64,000 nucleotides of DNA from G958295645 sp965242735 (GTDB lineage Bacteria > Gemmatimonadota > Gemmatimonadetes > Longimicrobiales > Gaopeijiaceae), in the NCBI GenBank assembly GCA_965242735.1, contig OZ251497.1, positions 124,001 to 188,000 of the forward strand, in the 5' to 3' direction. Every line of letters begins with the position of its first letter. Within the stretch, counting starts at the first letter, position 1. This document shows positions 1 through 8,600 of the stretch, piece by piece. The translations under genes and the position numbers were made by a program. The notes beneath the pieces were generated by a model. That model saw nothing but the letters and a program-made list of their open reading frames with translations, was not told the DNA's origin and made no database searches.

Positions 1-416
1 ACGAGGTTGCGCATCGTCTCGCTCGTGACGCTCCAGCCTCCCTCGAAGTCCAGCTCGGGCACGCTCGGGAACTCCTCCGAGGCCACGCCGTTGATCTTGA
101 ACCGGCTCCGCCCGCAACTGATCTCGAGCTGCTCGCCCTGCATCTGCACGGCCACCGGGTTGTCCGGCAGCAGGCCCGACAGCTCCTGCAGCTTCTTGCC
201 GGGGACCGTGATGGAGCCGGGCGTCTTCACCTCGGCGGGGGCGGAGGTCCGCACCCAGTTGTCGAGGTCCGTGCCCGTGACGCGGAGGTCGTCCTCCAGT
301 GCTTCGAGCAAGACGTTGGAGAGCACCGGCAACGCGGGCTGCTTGCCCGGGCGCAAGGGAGCGGCGGCGGCCGTCAGGGCCTGAGCCAGGTTCTGGCGGG
401 TCATCGTGAAGTTCAT
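1..416 (-). CDS. dnaN: DNA polymerase III beta sliding clamp, N-terminal part (cut by window edge)
   Basis: Encodes the N-terminal ~138 residues of the DNA polymerase III beta subunit, the ring-shaped clamp that tethers the replicative polymerase to DNA. The reverse-strand reading begins MNFTMTRQNLAQAL and continues with clamp features such as PVLSNVLLEAL, VPGKKLQELSGLLP and SRFKINGVASEEFP, all typical of clamp domain 1. The gene runs off the left edge, so the remaining two thirds are not visible. The start could be the ATG at 416 or the in-frame ATG at 404. It lies downstream of dnaA on the same strand, separated by the origin-like spacer, which is the ancestral dnaA-oriC-dnaN arrangement. 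Confidence 0.93.
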   Translation of the reverse strand, partial: MNFTMTRQNLAQALTAAAAPLRPGKQPALPVLSNVLLEALEDDLRVTGTDLDNWVRTSAPAEVKTPGSITVPGKKLQELSGLLPDNPVAVQMQGEQLEISCGRSRFKINGVASEEFPSVPELDFEGGWSVTSETMRNL

Positions 417-469
417 GAGGCGCGGTGTTGCGGGGGAAGGGATCGGGCGGCGCCGCTCGGGCGGTCGCG

Positions 470-710
470 CCGCCTAATAAGTAATAGGGATGAAATCATC
501 GTCGTCATAGGGGCTGGGGAAAACCGGCAAAAGTCTCCGGCGCGCGGTCGTCTGCCAAGCAAGGGCAGGCCTGCCGGGCGGCTGGACGGACGTGGAAGGA
601 TCGTGGAGTGATTGTGGAAAACGTGGGCGTCCGGAACTCCGAGCGTGGAGAAGATCGGATTTTTCCACAATTTCCACACCGGTTTCCACACCGTTCGTGG
701 AAAACCTGTA
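470..710. other. Probable chromosomal replication origin (oriC) between dnaA and dnaN
   Basis: The 342-bp spacer between dnaA and dnaN carries a dense cluster of DnaA-box-like nonamers (family TTWTNCACA). TTTTCCACAA occurs at 661-670 and, inverted, at 612-621. Weaker TTTCCACAC-type copies follow at about 672-690, and an inverted GTTTTCCACG at 696-705. Near the dnaN side (about 470-515) lies the most A+T-rich stretch of the spacer, with repeated GAT/ATC triplets, a plausible unwinding element with DnaA-trio-like character. Such clusters next to dnaA are known to be oriC in many bacteria. Assignment as the functional origin is inference. Confidence 0.75.
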
Positions 711-758
711 CCCGGCGGTCCAGCGAGATGCGGGGATTCCGACGGCGCCCAAGAGTCT

Positions 759-2189
759 CTACCCGGCTCTTTGCGCGGGCGGAAGATGGTCCAGGCGCGT
801 CCGCAGGTCGGCGATTCGGGCCCGGAACGCCGGATCGGCTTCGATCTGCCGCCGCACCTTTCGGATCGAGTGCAGGACGGTCGAGTGGTCGCGCCCCCCG
901 AAGAGGTTGCCGATCTCCTGCAGGGGCAAGTCCAGCGTCTCCTTGATCAGGAACATCGCCGCCTGCCTCGGCACGGCGACGTTGCGGGTTCGGCTGCGCG
1001 ACGCCAGCGCGGCGCCGGTGACGCCCCACGCCTCTCCCACGACGTCGCGGATCGTCTCGGGCGACTCCGTCGGCCGGGCCTCCAGCTGCACGATGCCCGA
1101 CAAGGCCGCTCGGGCCAAGCCCACGTCGATGCTCCGCTGGGTCAGCGACGAGAACGCCAGCAGCTTGATGAGCGTGCCCTCGAGCTCGCGCACCGAAGAA
1201 CGGCAGCTCCGCGCCACCAGCTCCAGCACTTCCGGCGCCAGCGCGACGTCGTCCTCTTCCGCCTTCTTGCGCAAGATCGCCAAGCGCGTCTCGTAGTCCG
1301 GCGCGCTGACGTCGGCGACCAGTCCCCATTCGAAGCGCGACACGAGGCGGGCGTCCAGGCCGTCGAGGTCCTTCGGCCGACGGTCGCTTGCGAGAACCAT
1401 CTGCCGCTCGCCGTCGTAGAGCGAGTTGAACGTGTGGAAGAACTCCTCCTGCGTCCGCTCCTTCTTGCGCCAGAACTGCACGTCGTCGACCAGCAGGAGG
1501 TCGAACGACCGGTAGCGCGCCCGAAACGCCTCGTTGGTCCGCTCGCTGATGGCCGTGATCATCTCGTTCATGAACTGCTCCGCCGAGATGTAGCAGATGC
1601 GCGCCTCCGCCGACGCCGTCCGCAGATGGTTGGCGATCGCCTGCATCAGGTGCGTCTTGCCCAGCCCCGTGTCCCCGTAGAGGAAGAGCGGGTTGTAGGC
1701 GCGCGCCGGCCGCTCCGCGACGGCGAGGCTGGCCGCCTGGGCCAAGCGATTGTTCTCGCCGACGATGAAGCGATCGAACGTGTAGCGGGCGCTGATGCCG
1801 TCGTCTGGGGGAGACAGGTCGCCCGGCGCGTGGCGTGACGGGCGGGCGGGGCCAACCGCCGGCCGCTCCGCCACCGCCAGGGGCTCGGGATGCTCGACGC
1901 TGTCGGCCAAGATCTCCGGCGGACCCGCCTCGCGGTCCTCCGAACGGGGCGCGAACGAGAACCGGATGACGACCGGCTTGCCCGCCACCGCCGCCGCGGC
2001 CTCGTGGAGCAACGGACCGAACTTGTCCTCCATCCACTCGGCGTGAAACTGCGACGCCCCGCGGACATGCAGCCCCTCGTCGCCCAGCGAGACCGGCGCG
2101 GCGCTGTCGAGCCAAGTTCGGTACGCCTGCTCGGGCACTTGGCCCCGCGCTCGTTCGAGAATCCGGTCCCAAAGCTGCGACGCGCCCAG
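759..2189 (-). CDS. dnaA: Chromosomal replication initiator protein DnaA
   Basis: DnaA binds oriC boxes and opens the duplex to load the helicase. The protein shows domain I (LWDRILERARGQVPEQAYRT, near the N-terminus), the AAA+ Walker A GDTGLGKTH (about residue 170), Walker B LLLVDDVQF (about 230), and the C-terminal helix-turn-helix signature GGRDHSTVLHSIRKV. No ATG, GTG or TTG lies in frame where domain I begins. The best start is CTG at 2189-2187, nine bases after a GGAGGA ribosome-binding site, giving 476 residues and the family's usual length. The reading frame stays open upstream to 2879, but that stretch is compositionally unlike protein and overlaps the dprA-like gene. Identity is certain; the start is inferred. 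Confidence 0.95.
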   Translation of the reverse strand: MGASQLWDRILERARGQVPEQAYRTWLDSAAPVSLGDEGLHVRGASQFHAEWMEDKFGPLLHEAAAAVAGKPVVIRFSFAPRSEDREAGPPEILADSVEHPEPLAVAERPAVGPARPSRHAPGDLSPPDDGISARYTFDRFIVGENNRLAQAASLAVAERPARAYNPLFLYGDTGLGKTHLMQAIANHLRTASAEARICYISAEQFMNEMITAISERTNEAFRARYRSFDLLLVDDVQFWRKKERTQEEFFHTFNSLYDGERQMVLASDRRPKDLDGLDARLVSRFEWGLVADVSAPDYETRLAILRKKAEEDDVALAPEVLELVARSCRSSVRELEGTLIKLLAFSSLTQRSIDVGLARAALSGIVQLEARPTESPETIRDVVGEAWGVTGAALASRSRTRNVAVPRQAAMFLIKETLDLPLQEIGNLFGGRDHSTVLHSIRKVRRQIEADPAFRARIADLRTRLDHLPPAQRAG

Positions 2190-2424
2190 TTGCCGTGCTC
2201 CTCCCGCGGACGCCTGCCAGGGACGCCAGCGCTCTCTTCGAATGGAAGGTCCTCGTCCGCCCCGTCCGCGCCGCCGCCGCGCCGGGCGGAGGCCGACGGC
2301 GGGCGGGCAAGCTATGGGAAGGGGCGGCCCCGCGTCAATCCGGCGGCCCGAGTCGCCGCTGGCGGAGGACGGACTGGATTCGGGGCGTTCTTGTCGCCCC
2401 GGCTCCTCCCCTGCGCCCAAGACC

Positions 2425-3573
2425 CTAGCTGCTCCCGCTCGCGTCGGCTTGGGAGAACAGCGGCCCGTACCCCGCTTCGCCAACTGCGGAATCAACCTCT
2501 CGCGTCGTGGAACCGCGGGCGGGCTCGGGCGTGGGCGACGGCGGTTGCCGGTGGCCGTCGATCTGAACCGGCGTCGCGGGTTTGTCGGTCGCCGCTTTGA
2601 CCTCGGCGAAGGTACCGGATGCCCGCGGCGGGCGGAGCAGCTCCGTGAGTTCCGCTGGACTCGCCGGTTCCGGCCATGGTCGCGCCCCTTTCCGGAGAAG
2701 CTCGGGCGGCTCGCCGCGCCGGACGTACACCAGCTTGGGCCGGGGCGCCGCGAGCTGTTCCGTCGCGCCGCGCCAAGTCCCGCCCTTGCCGGGCTCGTAG
2801 GCAGCGACCAGCGCCGCGTCCGCAAGCGCGTAGACCAGCTTGTTGCGTGCCATGGCGCGCCAGACCGCAAAGCGAACACCTGGATCCCAGGGACAGACGA
2901 GCACGAGCCGCTCTTCCATCAACTCCCCTCGATGGTCCGAGTGGACGACCGCCCGCCCGAGGCCGTTCGCCAGGATGCCGACGGTGGTCCCTCCCTCAGA
3001 GAGGGCGCCGCGCATGGCCGCCTGGTCCGATCCCCGCGCACCGCCCGACACGATTGTGCAATCGGCGCGAGCCGCAAGCCGTCCGGCGTCCTCCGCACAT
3101 CGCAGCGCGTCGGTGGATGCCCGCCGGGAACCGACGACGGCCAGTCCGCCGCGTCCCAAGAGCGTCGCGTCGCCGCAGCCGTACAGCAACGGAAACGCGG
3201 CCTCGTCGAGCCGTTGCTTCCATCGGCGCGGGTATTCGGGATCGTCACGGCCAAGGACCCAGATCGCCCGCTGGTTCCAGCGCTCCACGGCAAGCGCAAG
3301 CTCGAAGCCGCGCTCCAAGAGCTTGCGAAGCCGTTGCGGATTCTCCTTGCCGCCCCCGAGGCCTCCTTGGGTCGCGAAGTCGGCGATGAGCTCGTCGCTA
3401 CCCCGTTCCATCAGTGCGGCTGGCCGCGAACCCTTGCGGCGCAACCATGTGGCCAGCGTGCTGTATTCCTTCGGCGTCAAGGGCTTGACGGACTCCCTCG
3501 AGGACCGTGTTTCCAGCAGCGGAGCCGTCAGCATCAGGACGGCCTTGGTGTCCGGGGTCGGGTCGGCCCTCAC
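2425..3573 (-). CDS. DprA/SMF-family DNA-processing protein (accessory type)
   Basis: A 382-residue Rossmann-fold protein of the DprA/SMF family, which binds single-stranded DNA and in classical cases loads RecA during transformation. Family features are the N-terminal VLMLTAPLLETR and LTPKEYSTLATWLRR segments, then the core GLAVVGSRRA, SGGARGSDQAAMRGAL and GGTTVGILANGL. The last ~80 residues are Pro/Thr-rich and lack the winged-helix domain of canonical DprA. This N-terminal style is, to my knowledge, that of DprA-like proteins found in accessory and defence contexts rather than of housekeeping dprA. The GTG start at 3573 keeps the conserved N-terminus. It ends about 235 bp upstream of dnaA on the same strand, so read-through into dnaA is possible. 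Confidence 0.8.
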   Translation of the reverse strand: MRADPTPDTKAVLMLTAPLLETRSSRESVKPLTPKEYSTLATWLRRKGSRPAALMERGSDELIADFATQGGLGGGKENPQRLRKLLERGFELALAVERWNQRAIWVLGRDDPEYPRRWKQRLDEAAFPLLYGCGDATLLGRGGLAVVGSRRASTDALRCAEDAGRLAARADCTIVSGGARGSDQAAMRGALSEGGTTVGILANGLGRAVVHSDHRGELMEERLVLVCPWDPGVRFAVWRAMARNKLVYALADAALVAAYEPGKGGTWRGATEQLAAPRPKLVYVRRGEPPELLRKGARPWPEPASPAELTELLRPPRASGTFAEVKAATDKPATPVQIDGHRQPPSPTPEPARGSTTREVDSAVGEAGYGPLFSQADASGSS

Positions 3574-4180
3574 GCCCGTCGGGCCGTCCGCAAGAGTTCA
3601 AGAGCGCGGCAGGCGTCGTGCTTCACGGCCATCGGCGGGTCGTCGCGGGGCGGGCGGCAAGGGGCAAGGGGTCGTCGGGCGGTCCAGGGCGGAGAATGAA
3701 CCCCGCCTCCGTCGCGCCGTCAAGGAGGCGGCCAGCTAGCGGCCACGGTCTCCGCGCTCGCATCCACGCCGAGCCGACCGCAGCATGACCCGCACGACCA
3801 CGGGGAGGGACCTGCCCCCGACGCACAAGGTGCGAAGCCCAAGACCAGATTCCGCTCCCTGCTGGCGGCGGAGTTGCCCGCGTCCGAACGAAGCGATTTG
3901 GTCCGCGGCGACAGATTGTGCCTACGAGATGTCACGAACCGCCGATTTTCCTCACGCCGGATCGTCTGCTCGACGCCAAGAGCGTCTCTTTTTGACAAAT
4001 ACACGCCCTATCTGTCATTCTGCGCGCGGCGGTAGGAATGGCCGGCAAGTCGCTGCGAGCGTTCGATTCGGTCGGAGATGCCCTGGGCGCGTGTCGCGTG
4101 CCTGGCACGCGGGCGGGCGAACGCCGGGCTCGGTCGGCGGCCGACGCGCCTTCGAAGTCCGCAGACTGCGCGGGTCTTCG
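3574..4180. other. Intergenic stretch, no convincing gene
   Basis: About 600 bp upstream of the dprA-like gene. The one minus-strand frame that is open for ~94 codons (3720-4004) has no recognisable motif and no ribosome-binding site, so I do not call it. A short minus-strand reading of 20 codons ends overlapping the dprA-like GTG and could be a leader peptide. Around 3992-4020 the plus strand has TTGACA followed by an A+T-richer stretch, promoter-like, but no plus-strand gene follows. Confidence 0.5.
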
Positions 4181-5161
4181 TCAGGCCCGCGTGGCCTTCG
4201 CGATCAGCTCTTCGCCCGTCTCGCACTCGACGAGCAACCGCCCGATCCGAGAGACGCGCTCCGCGTCTCCCGCCGCCTCGAGCAGCTCGGCCAGCCGCTG
4301 CGCCGTCTCCTCGCCGAACTTCCACCGCGCCATGTCGACGTGGGCCTGCTTGAGGCCCTGGGCCAAGCCCTGTTCGACGCCCTGCGCCAAGCCGTCGCGG
4401 AACGTTTCCTGGAATTGATTCACGTACATCTCGCCCGCCTCCCGTAGGGTGTCCAGGTGCGCGACCTCCCCCTCCGTCGCACCCGAATTTATCATCTGGC
4501 TCCGAAGCCACTCCACGAGCGCGCCGCGCGCGACCGACGACGCGTCCAACTGCACGTCCAGAGACCGCACCAACGCCGACAACCGCGCCGGGTCGCGCTC
4601 GCGGCGCAACGCCATGGCTGCCCGCACCACGCCACCGCCCAAGGCCTTCTTTGCCTCCGCCGACTCGTCCAGCAACGCGTAGCGCTGGCCGGTCGCGTAC
4701 GAAGCCAGCTCTTCCGGCACCCCCGCGCCCAGCCATTCGGCCATGCTCCGCGGCGCCGTCCACTTGCCCTCGAAGCTCTTAACGACCACCGGCACGACCA
4801 CATGCTCGCCCACGCTGGAATCCCGCTTGCGCAACGCCGCCAGCTCGCGGTAGAACACGCCCGTCTCGACGGCGATCCGCACCGCCATGTTCGGGTCCGG
4901 ACCCGACTGGAACTCGAACAGCAGGACGACGTGCAGCGGCCGGTCCCGGAACCGCACCCGCCACATCATGTCGGCGTGCCGCACGACCGGCAGCACGGGG
5001 TCGACCATCTCGGTCGGCAGCCGCTCGAGCGTGCCGAAGTCCAGCTCTCGCGTCCACGCGCCCCCGACGAAGTCGCGCACGATCTCCTCGAGGACGGCCG
5101 CGTCCGCGTAGAACCGCTTGTAGATGCGGTCCGTCTCGCCGTGCTTCTTCTCTTCGCGCAA
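4181..5161 (-). CDS. Rpn-family recombination-promoting nuclease / PD-(D/E)XK nuclease
   Basis: A 326-residue protein of the Rpn (YhgA-like, formerly transposase_31) family. These are PD-(D/E)XK endonucleases that promote RecA-independent recombination in E. coli. The N-terminus DRIYKRFYADAAVLEEIVRDF matches the family opening. The nuclease core shows the acidic residue in RHADMMWRV followed by the E-x-Q motif in VVLLFEFQSG. Residues ~225-326 form a charged helical tail with repeated Gln-Gly units (GLAQGVEQGLAQGLKQ), as in related proteins. It stands alone between the dprA-like gene and the adhesin. Rpn genes are often mobile or paralogous. The start is the ATG at 5161. Confidence 0.82.
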   Translation of the reverse strand: MREEKKHGETDRIYKRFYADAAVLEEIVRDFVGGAWTRELDFGTLERLPTEMVDPVLPVVRHADMMWRVRFRDRPLHVVLLFEFQSGPDPNMAVRIAVETGVFYRELAALRKRDSSVGEHVVVPVVVKSFEGKWTAPRSMAEWLGAGVPEELASYATGQRYALLDESAEAKKALGGGVVRAAMALRRERDPARLSALVRSLDVQLDASSVARGALVEWLRSQMINSGATEGEVAHLDTLREAGEMYVNQFQETFRDGLAQGVEQGLAQGLKQAHVDMARWKFGEETAQRLAELLEAAGDAERVSRIGRLLVECETGEELIAKATRA

Positions 5162-5668
5162 TCGCCGCTCCCCGGGGTTCTACCGTGAGGGGAGCGCACC
5201 GGCGACCGGCGGCTCCCCGCAGTTCGATTCGAGGGGAAGGTCGTGCCGGGGGCGGGACACCTCCATGGCTGAACGGGACGTCTTCGTTCGACGCGGGAGC
5301 GGGCAGGTCGATCCGCGGCTGCACGGCGGCGTGCTGCCCGGCAGCCGACTGTCGCTGTGCCGGCGTGGTTCTGCCGCTCGTCGCGCGCCGAGAACGAGGC
5401 GCGCCGGGCAGTTCCGCCAAGCTCGTCGGCCGTCGAGACGCCGATCCGGGGTCGGAGGCGGACAGGCCTTGGCGCACCGAAGGAAGGCGGACGCGGCCGG
5501 GTCGCTCAGCGTCAGCGTGCCTGCCAGGCTGAGCTGAACGGCACGCAGCGGAGAGCCGCCGCTGCATCGCCGTCCAGCCCGCCGACGCACGCACGCGGAG
5601 AACCGCTCCACGCGGGCGCGGGCCGTGTCGCCCGTCGCCCGCGTGGAGGGCAGCCCGGCGCTTGACGG
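5162..5668. other. Intergenic stretch between adhesin 3' end and Rpn gene
   Basis: About 500 bp. Frames open for 100-140 codons exist on both strands, but they are Arg/Ala/Pro-rich, mutually overlapping and without recognisable motifs, as expected for non-coding DNA of this base composition. I see no RNA gene, clear terminator or inverted repeat. Confidence 0.5.
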
Positions 5669-8600
5669 CTACCGGAAGGCGATTCTCCCGAGCAGTCCGA
5701 CGCGGCGTTGGGCGGGCTGGACGCCGTCGGAGGCCTGTTCGCCGAAGAGATCGACCATCAGCTGCACGCGGCGCGGGGCGTCTTCGCCTTCGTCCGCGGC
5801 GGGCGCGCCGAGCGCCGTCCACCGGGTGCCGGCATTGAGGCGGTAGCCTGCGACGCCTTCGCGGCTCCAGCGTCCGAACGGCGCGACCTGCGCACCATTC
5901 GGCAGCACGATGCCCCAGCCCACCTCCATCGCCAGCCGGTCCGGCGTCCAGCCGGGCGCGTCGGCAAGCGCCGCGCCCGCGCCGCCGACGCCCCGCTCCT
6001 GGCCGCCCAGGCCGGCCTGCGCCTGCCACAGCGCCTGCGTCCCGCTGGCCGCTTCGCCCCACGACGGCTCGAGCGAGAACGACAGGCCGCCCTCCTCGCC
6101 GCCGGGCTGCAGCCGCACGGCGAAGCTCGCGCCCCACTCGCGGAACTGGTCCTTCTGGTGCGCGAGCAAAGTCCGGCCACGAGCGTCGATGCTCAGCCCG
6201 CTGCTCAGGTGCGCGAACCCGAACTCGGCGCCCGCTTCGGCGCCCAGGCCTGTCTCGGCGTCGCCGCGGTCGTAGCGCGCGCCGAGCTCGAAGCGCGCGC
6301 GCACGGCCATGCCGTCGCCCACGGCCCACCGGCCCGTCAGCTCGGGCGCCACGCGCGCCCGGTGTGCCACGGCCGTCACGCCCGCCAGTCCGGCGCCGTC
6401 TTCCGACGTGATGCGCACGGTGAACGCGTCGGCCTTCAGCGCCAGCGCGCCGATCAGCTCCTGGCGTCCGCCGAGCGCGAGCATGCGCATCGCCAGGTCG
6501 GTGCTGAAGCGCCCGCCCGCCGTTTCGGCCAGGTCGGCGCTGCCGCGGCCCGCGCCCACGAGCCCCCACAGCCCGAGCCCGTCGCGCGGCGACCAGTGCG
6601 CGTAGGGGTACAGGTTCGTCAGGCGCGCGTCGACGGTGCCGGCGCCGTTGATCTCGCTGTCGAAGTCGGACGCGAGCGTGTTGCGCGACGCGGCGAGCCC
6701 GACCAGCAGGCCCGAGCCGAATCCGTAGTCGAGCCCGGCGTAGACGGAGCGGGTGCGGCCCTCGATCGTCAGCCCGTCGTCGGGCGAGCTCTCGAACGCG
6801 CCCGCGTTGGCTTGGCCCCACACGGTCCAACCCGAGCCGACCGCCGACTGCGGCGCGTCCGCGCCGCCGCCGAACGACAGCCGGAACGAGCTCTGCGACC
6901 GCAGGTCGTTGCTCGACAGCGGGTCGAGCGTCAGGCCGCCGCGCGGCGCCAAGTCCGCCGCCGCCAAGCCCGCAGGCGCCGGCCCGTTCGCTTGCCCGCC
7001 GCCGCCGGGGCCATTGCCGAACGCGCCGCCGCCGTGGCCATGACCGCCGCCGTAACCACCGCCGGGGCCGCTACCATGGCCGTCACCGTGGCCGAACGCG
7101 CTGCCGCCGCCATGGCCGCCGCTGGGGCCAAACGTGCGGCCAGCGCCGTCATGCCTGCCGCCGTGGCCGAACGCGTTTCCGAACGCGCTCGCCAGGCCGC
7201 CGAACCCGCTGCCATGGCCGCCGGGGCCGCCGAACAGCAGCGTCGCCGGGTCCAGCGACACGCTCGCGCCGCCGACCGAGCCGCTCAGCTGCACGCCCAG
7301 CAGGTCCGACGCGCCGCGCGCCAGCTGCGCCCAGCCGCACGACGATCCGCCGCCGCCGATCGCGCCGCACCCCACCGAGCGGCTGCCCAGCTGCACATGC
7401 GAACGTCCCAGCACGCTCGACGACTCGACCCCCAGACGCCCGCCGATCGCCTCGACCGCCTCCGCGCCCACCGAACGCCCGAACGCCGTCAGCGCCGCCT
7501 CGAGCGCCCGTGCGCGCTCCGAACGCGACGCCTCGACCGTCACGGCCACCGTCTGCGTCCCCTCGAGGCCGTCCGGGTCCCGCGCCGTCACCGTCACCGT
7601 CGCCGCGCCGATCGCCTGCGGCGCGATCGACAGCCGGCCGCCCGCGACCGTCACGGCCGCGACGCTCGGCGCCGACGACACCGCCGCGTAGCTCAACGCG
7701 TCGCCGTCCGGATCGCGGAAGTACTGTCCCAGGTCCTCCTCGGCCGCCACGCCGTAGGCCTCGAGCGTCTTCGGCGCCATCGCGCCCACCGCCTCCGGAC
7801 CCTCGTTGACGTCCAGCAGCGCCACGACGCCGCGCGCCTCGCCCGACAGGCCGCCCGCGTCCGTCACGCGCAACGCCAGCTCGTACGACCGCGGTCCCGC
7901 CTCGTAGTCCTCGCCCGAGCCCACGTAGCGCACCGCGCCGCTCGAGGCGTCCACCTCGAACCGGCCCGACCCGCCCGACAAGCTGTACGCCAGCTCGTCG
8001 TCCGCGTCCTCGTCCGACGCCTCGACGCGGCCCAGCTCGACCGGGCCCGCTTGGTTCTCGGCCAGCTCGAACGCGTACACCGAATCGGCGAACGCCGGCG
8101 CCTCGTTCACGTCGGCCAGCGTCACCTCGGCCGGCATGCGGCCCTGCAGGCCGCCGTCGTCCGCAACGACCACCTCGAACTGCCACGACCTCGGGCCCGC
8201 CTCGTAGTCCTCGCCGTCGCCCGCGTAGCGCACCTCGCCGCTCGCGGCGTCCACCTCGAACAACGCCGCGCCCTCGCCCGACAGGCTGTACGCCAGCGTC
8301 GTGTCCGCCCGGTCCGGGTCGCTCGCACGGACCACCCCCAGCGCCAAAGGCCCCGCAACGTTCTCGTCGAACGCCCAGTCGTAGCGCTCGGCCTCGAACG
8401 CCGGCGCCTCGTTCACGTCCAGCAACGACACGGACACCGACGCCTCGGCCGTCAGCCCGCCAACATCCGTCGCCCGCACCACCAGCGCCCACGACTTCGG
8501 CCCCTCGTCCGTCTCCGCGTCCTCGCCCGATCCCACGTAGCGCACCGCGCCGCTCGAGGCGTCCACTTCGAACAACCCCGCACCGCCCGACGCCAGCTCG

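Noticed and set aside
592..1838. Plus-strand frames opposite dnaA and through the oriC spacer
   Set aside because: They read through DnaA boxes and oppose a certain gene; no protein-like features.
2190..2879. N-terminal extension of DnaA to an ATG at 2879 (706 residues)
   Set aside because: It would overlap most of the C-terminal part of the dprA-like gene and is Arg/Pro-rich; DnaA domain I begins at the CTG proposed.
3720..4004. 94-codon minus-strand frame upstream of the dprA-like gene
   Set aside because: No motif, no ribosome-binding site and uneven composition; could be real but cannot be supported.
3992..4020. TTGACA-containing promoter-like sequence on the plus strand
   Set aside because: No plus-strand gene follows it; the next genes are on the minus strand.
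5180..5611. 143-codon minus-strand frame between the Rpn gene and the adhesin
   Set aside because: Pro/Arg/Ser-rich with no family resemblance, and equally long frames exist on the opposite strand.
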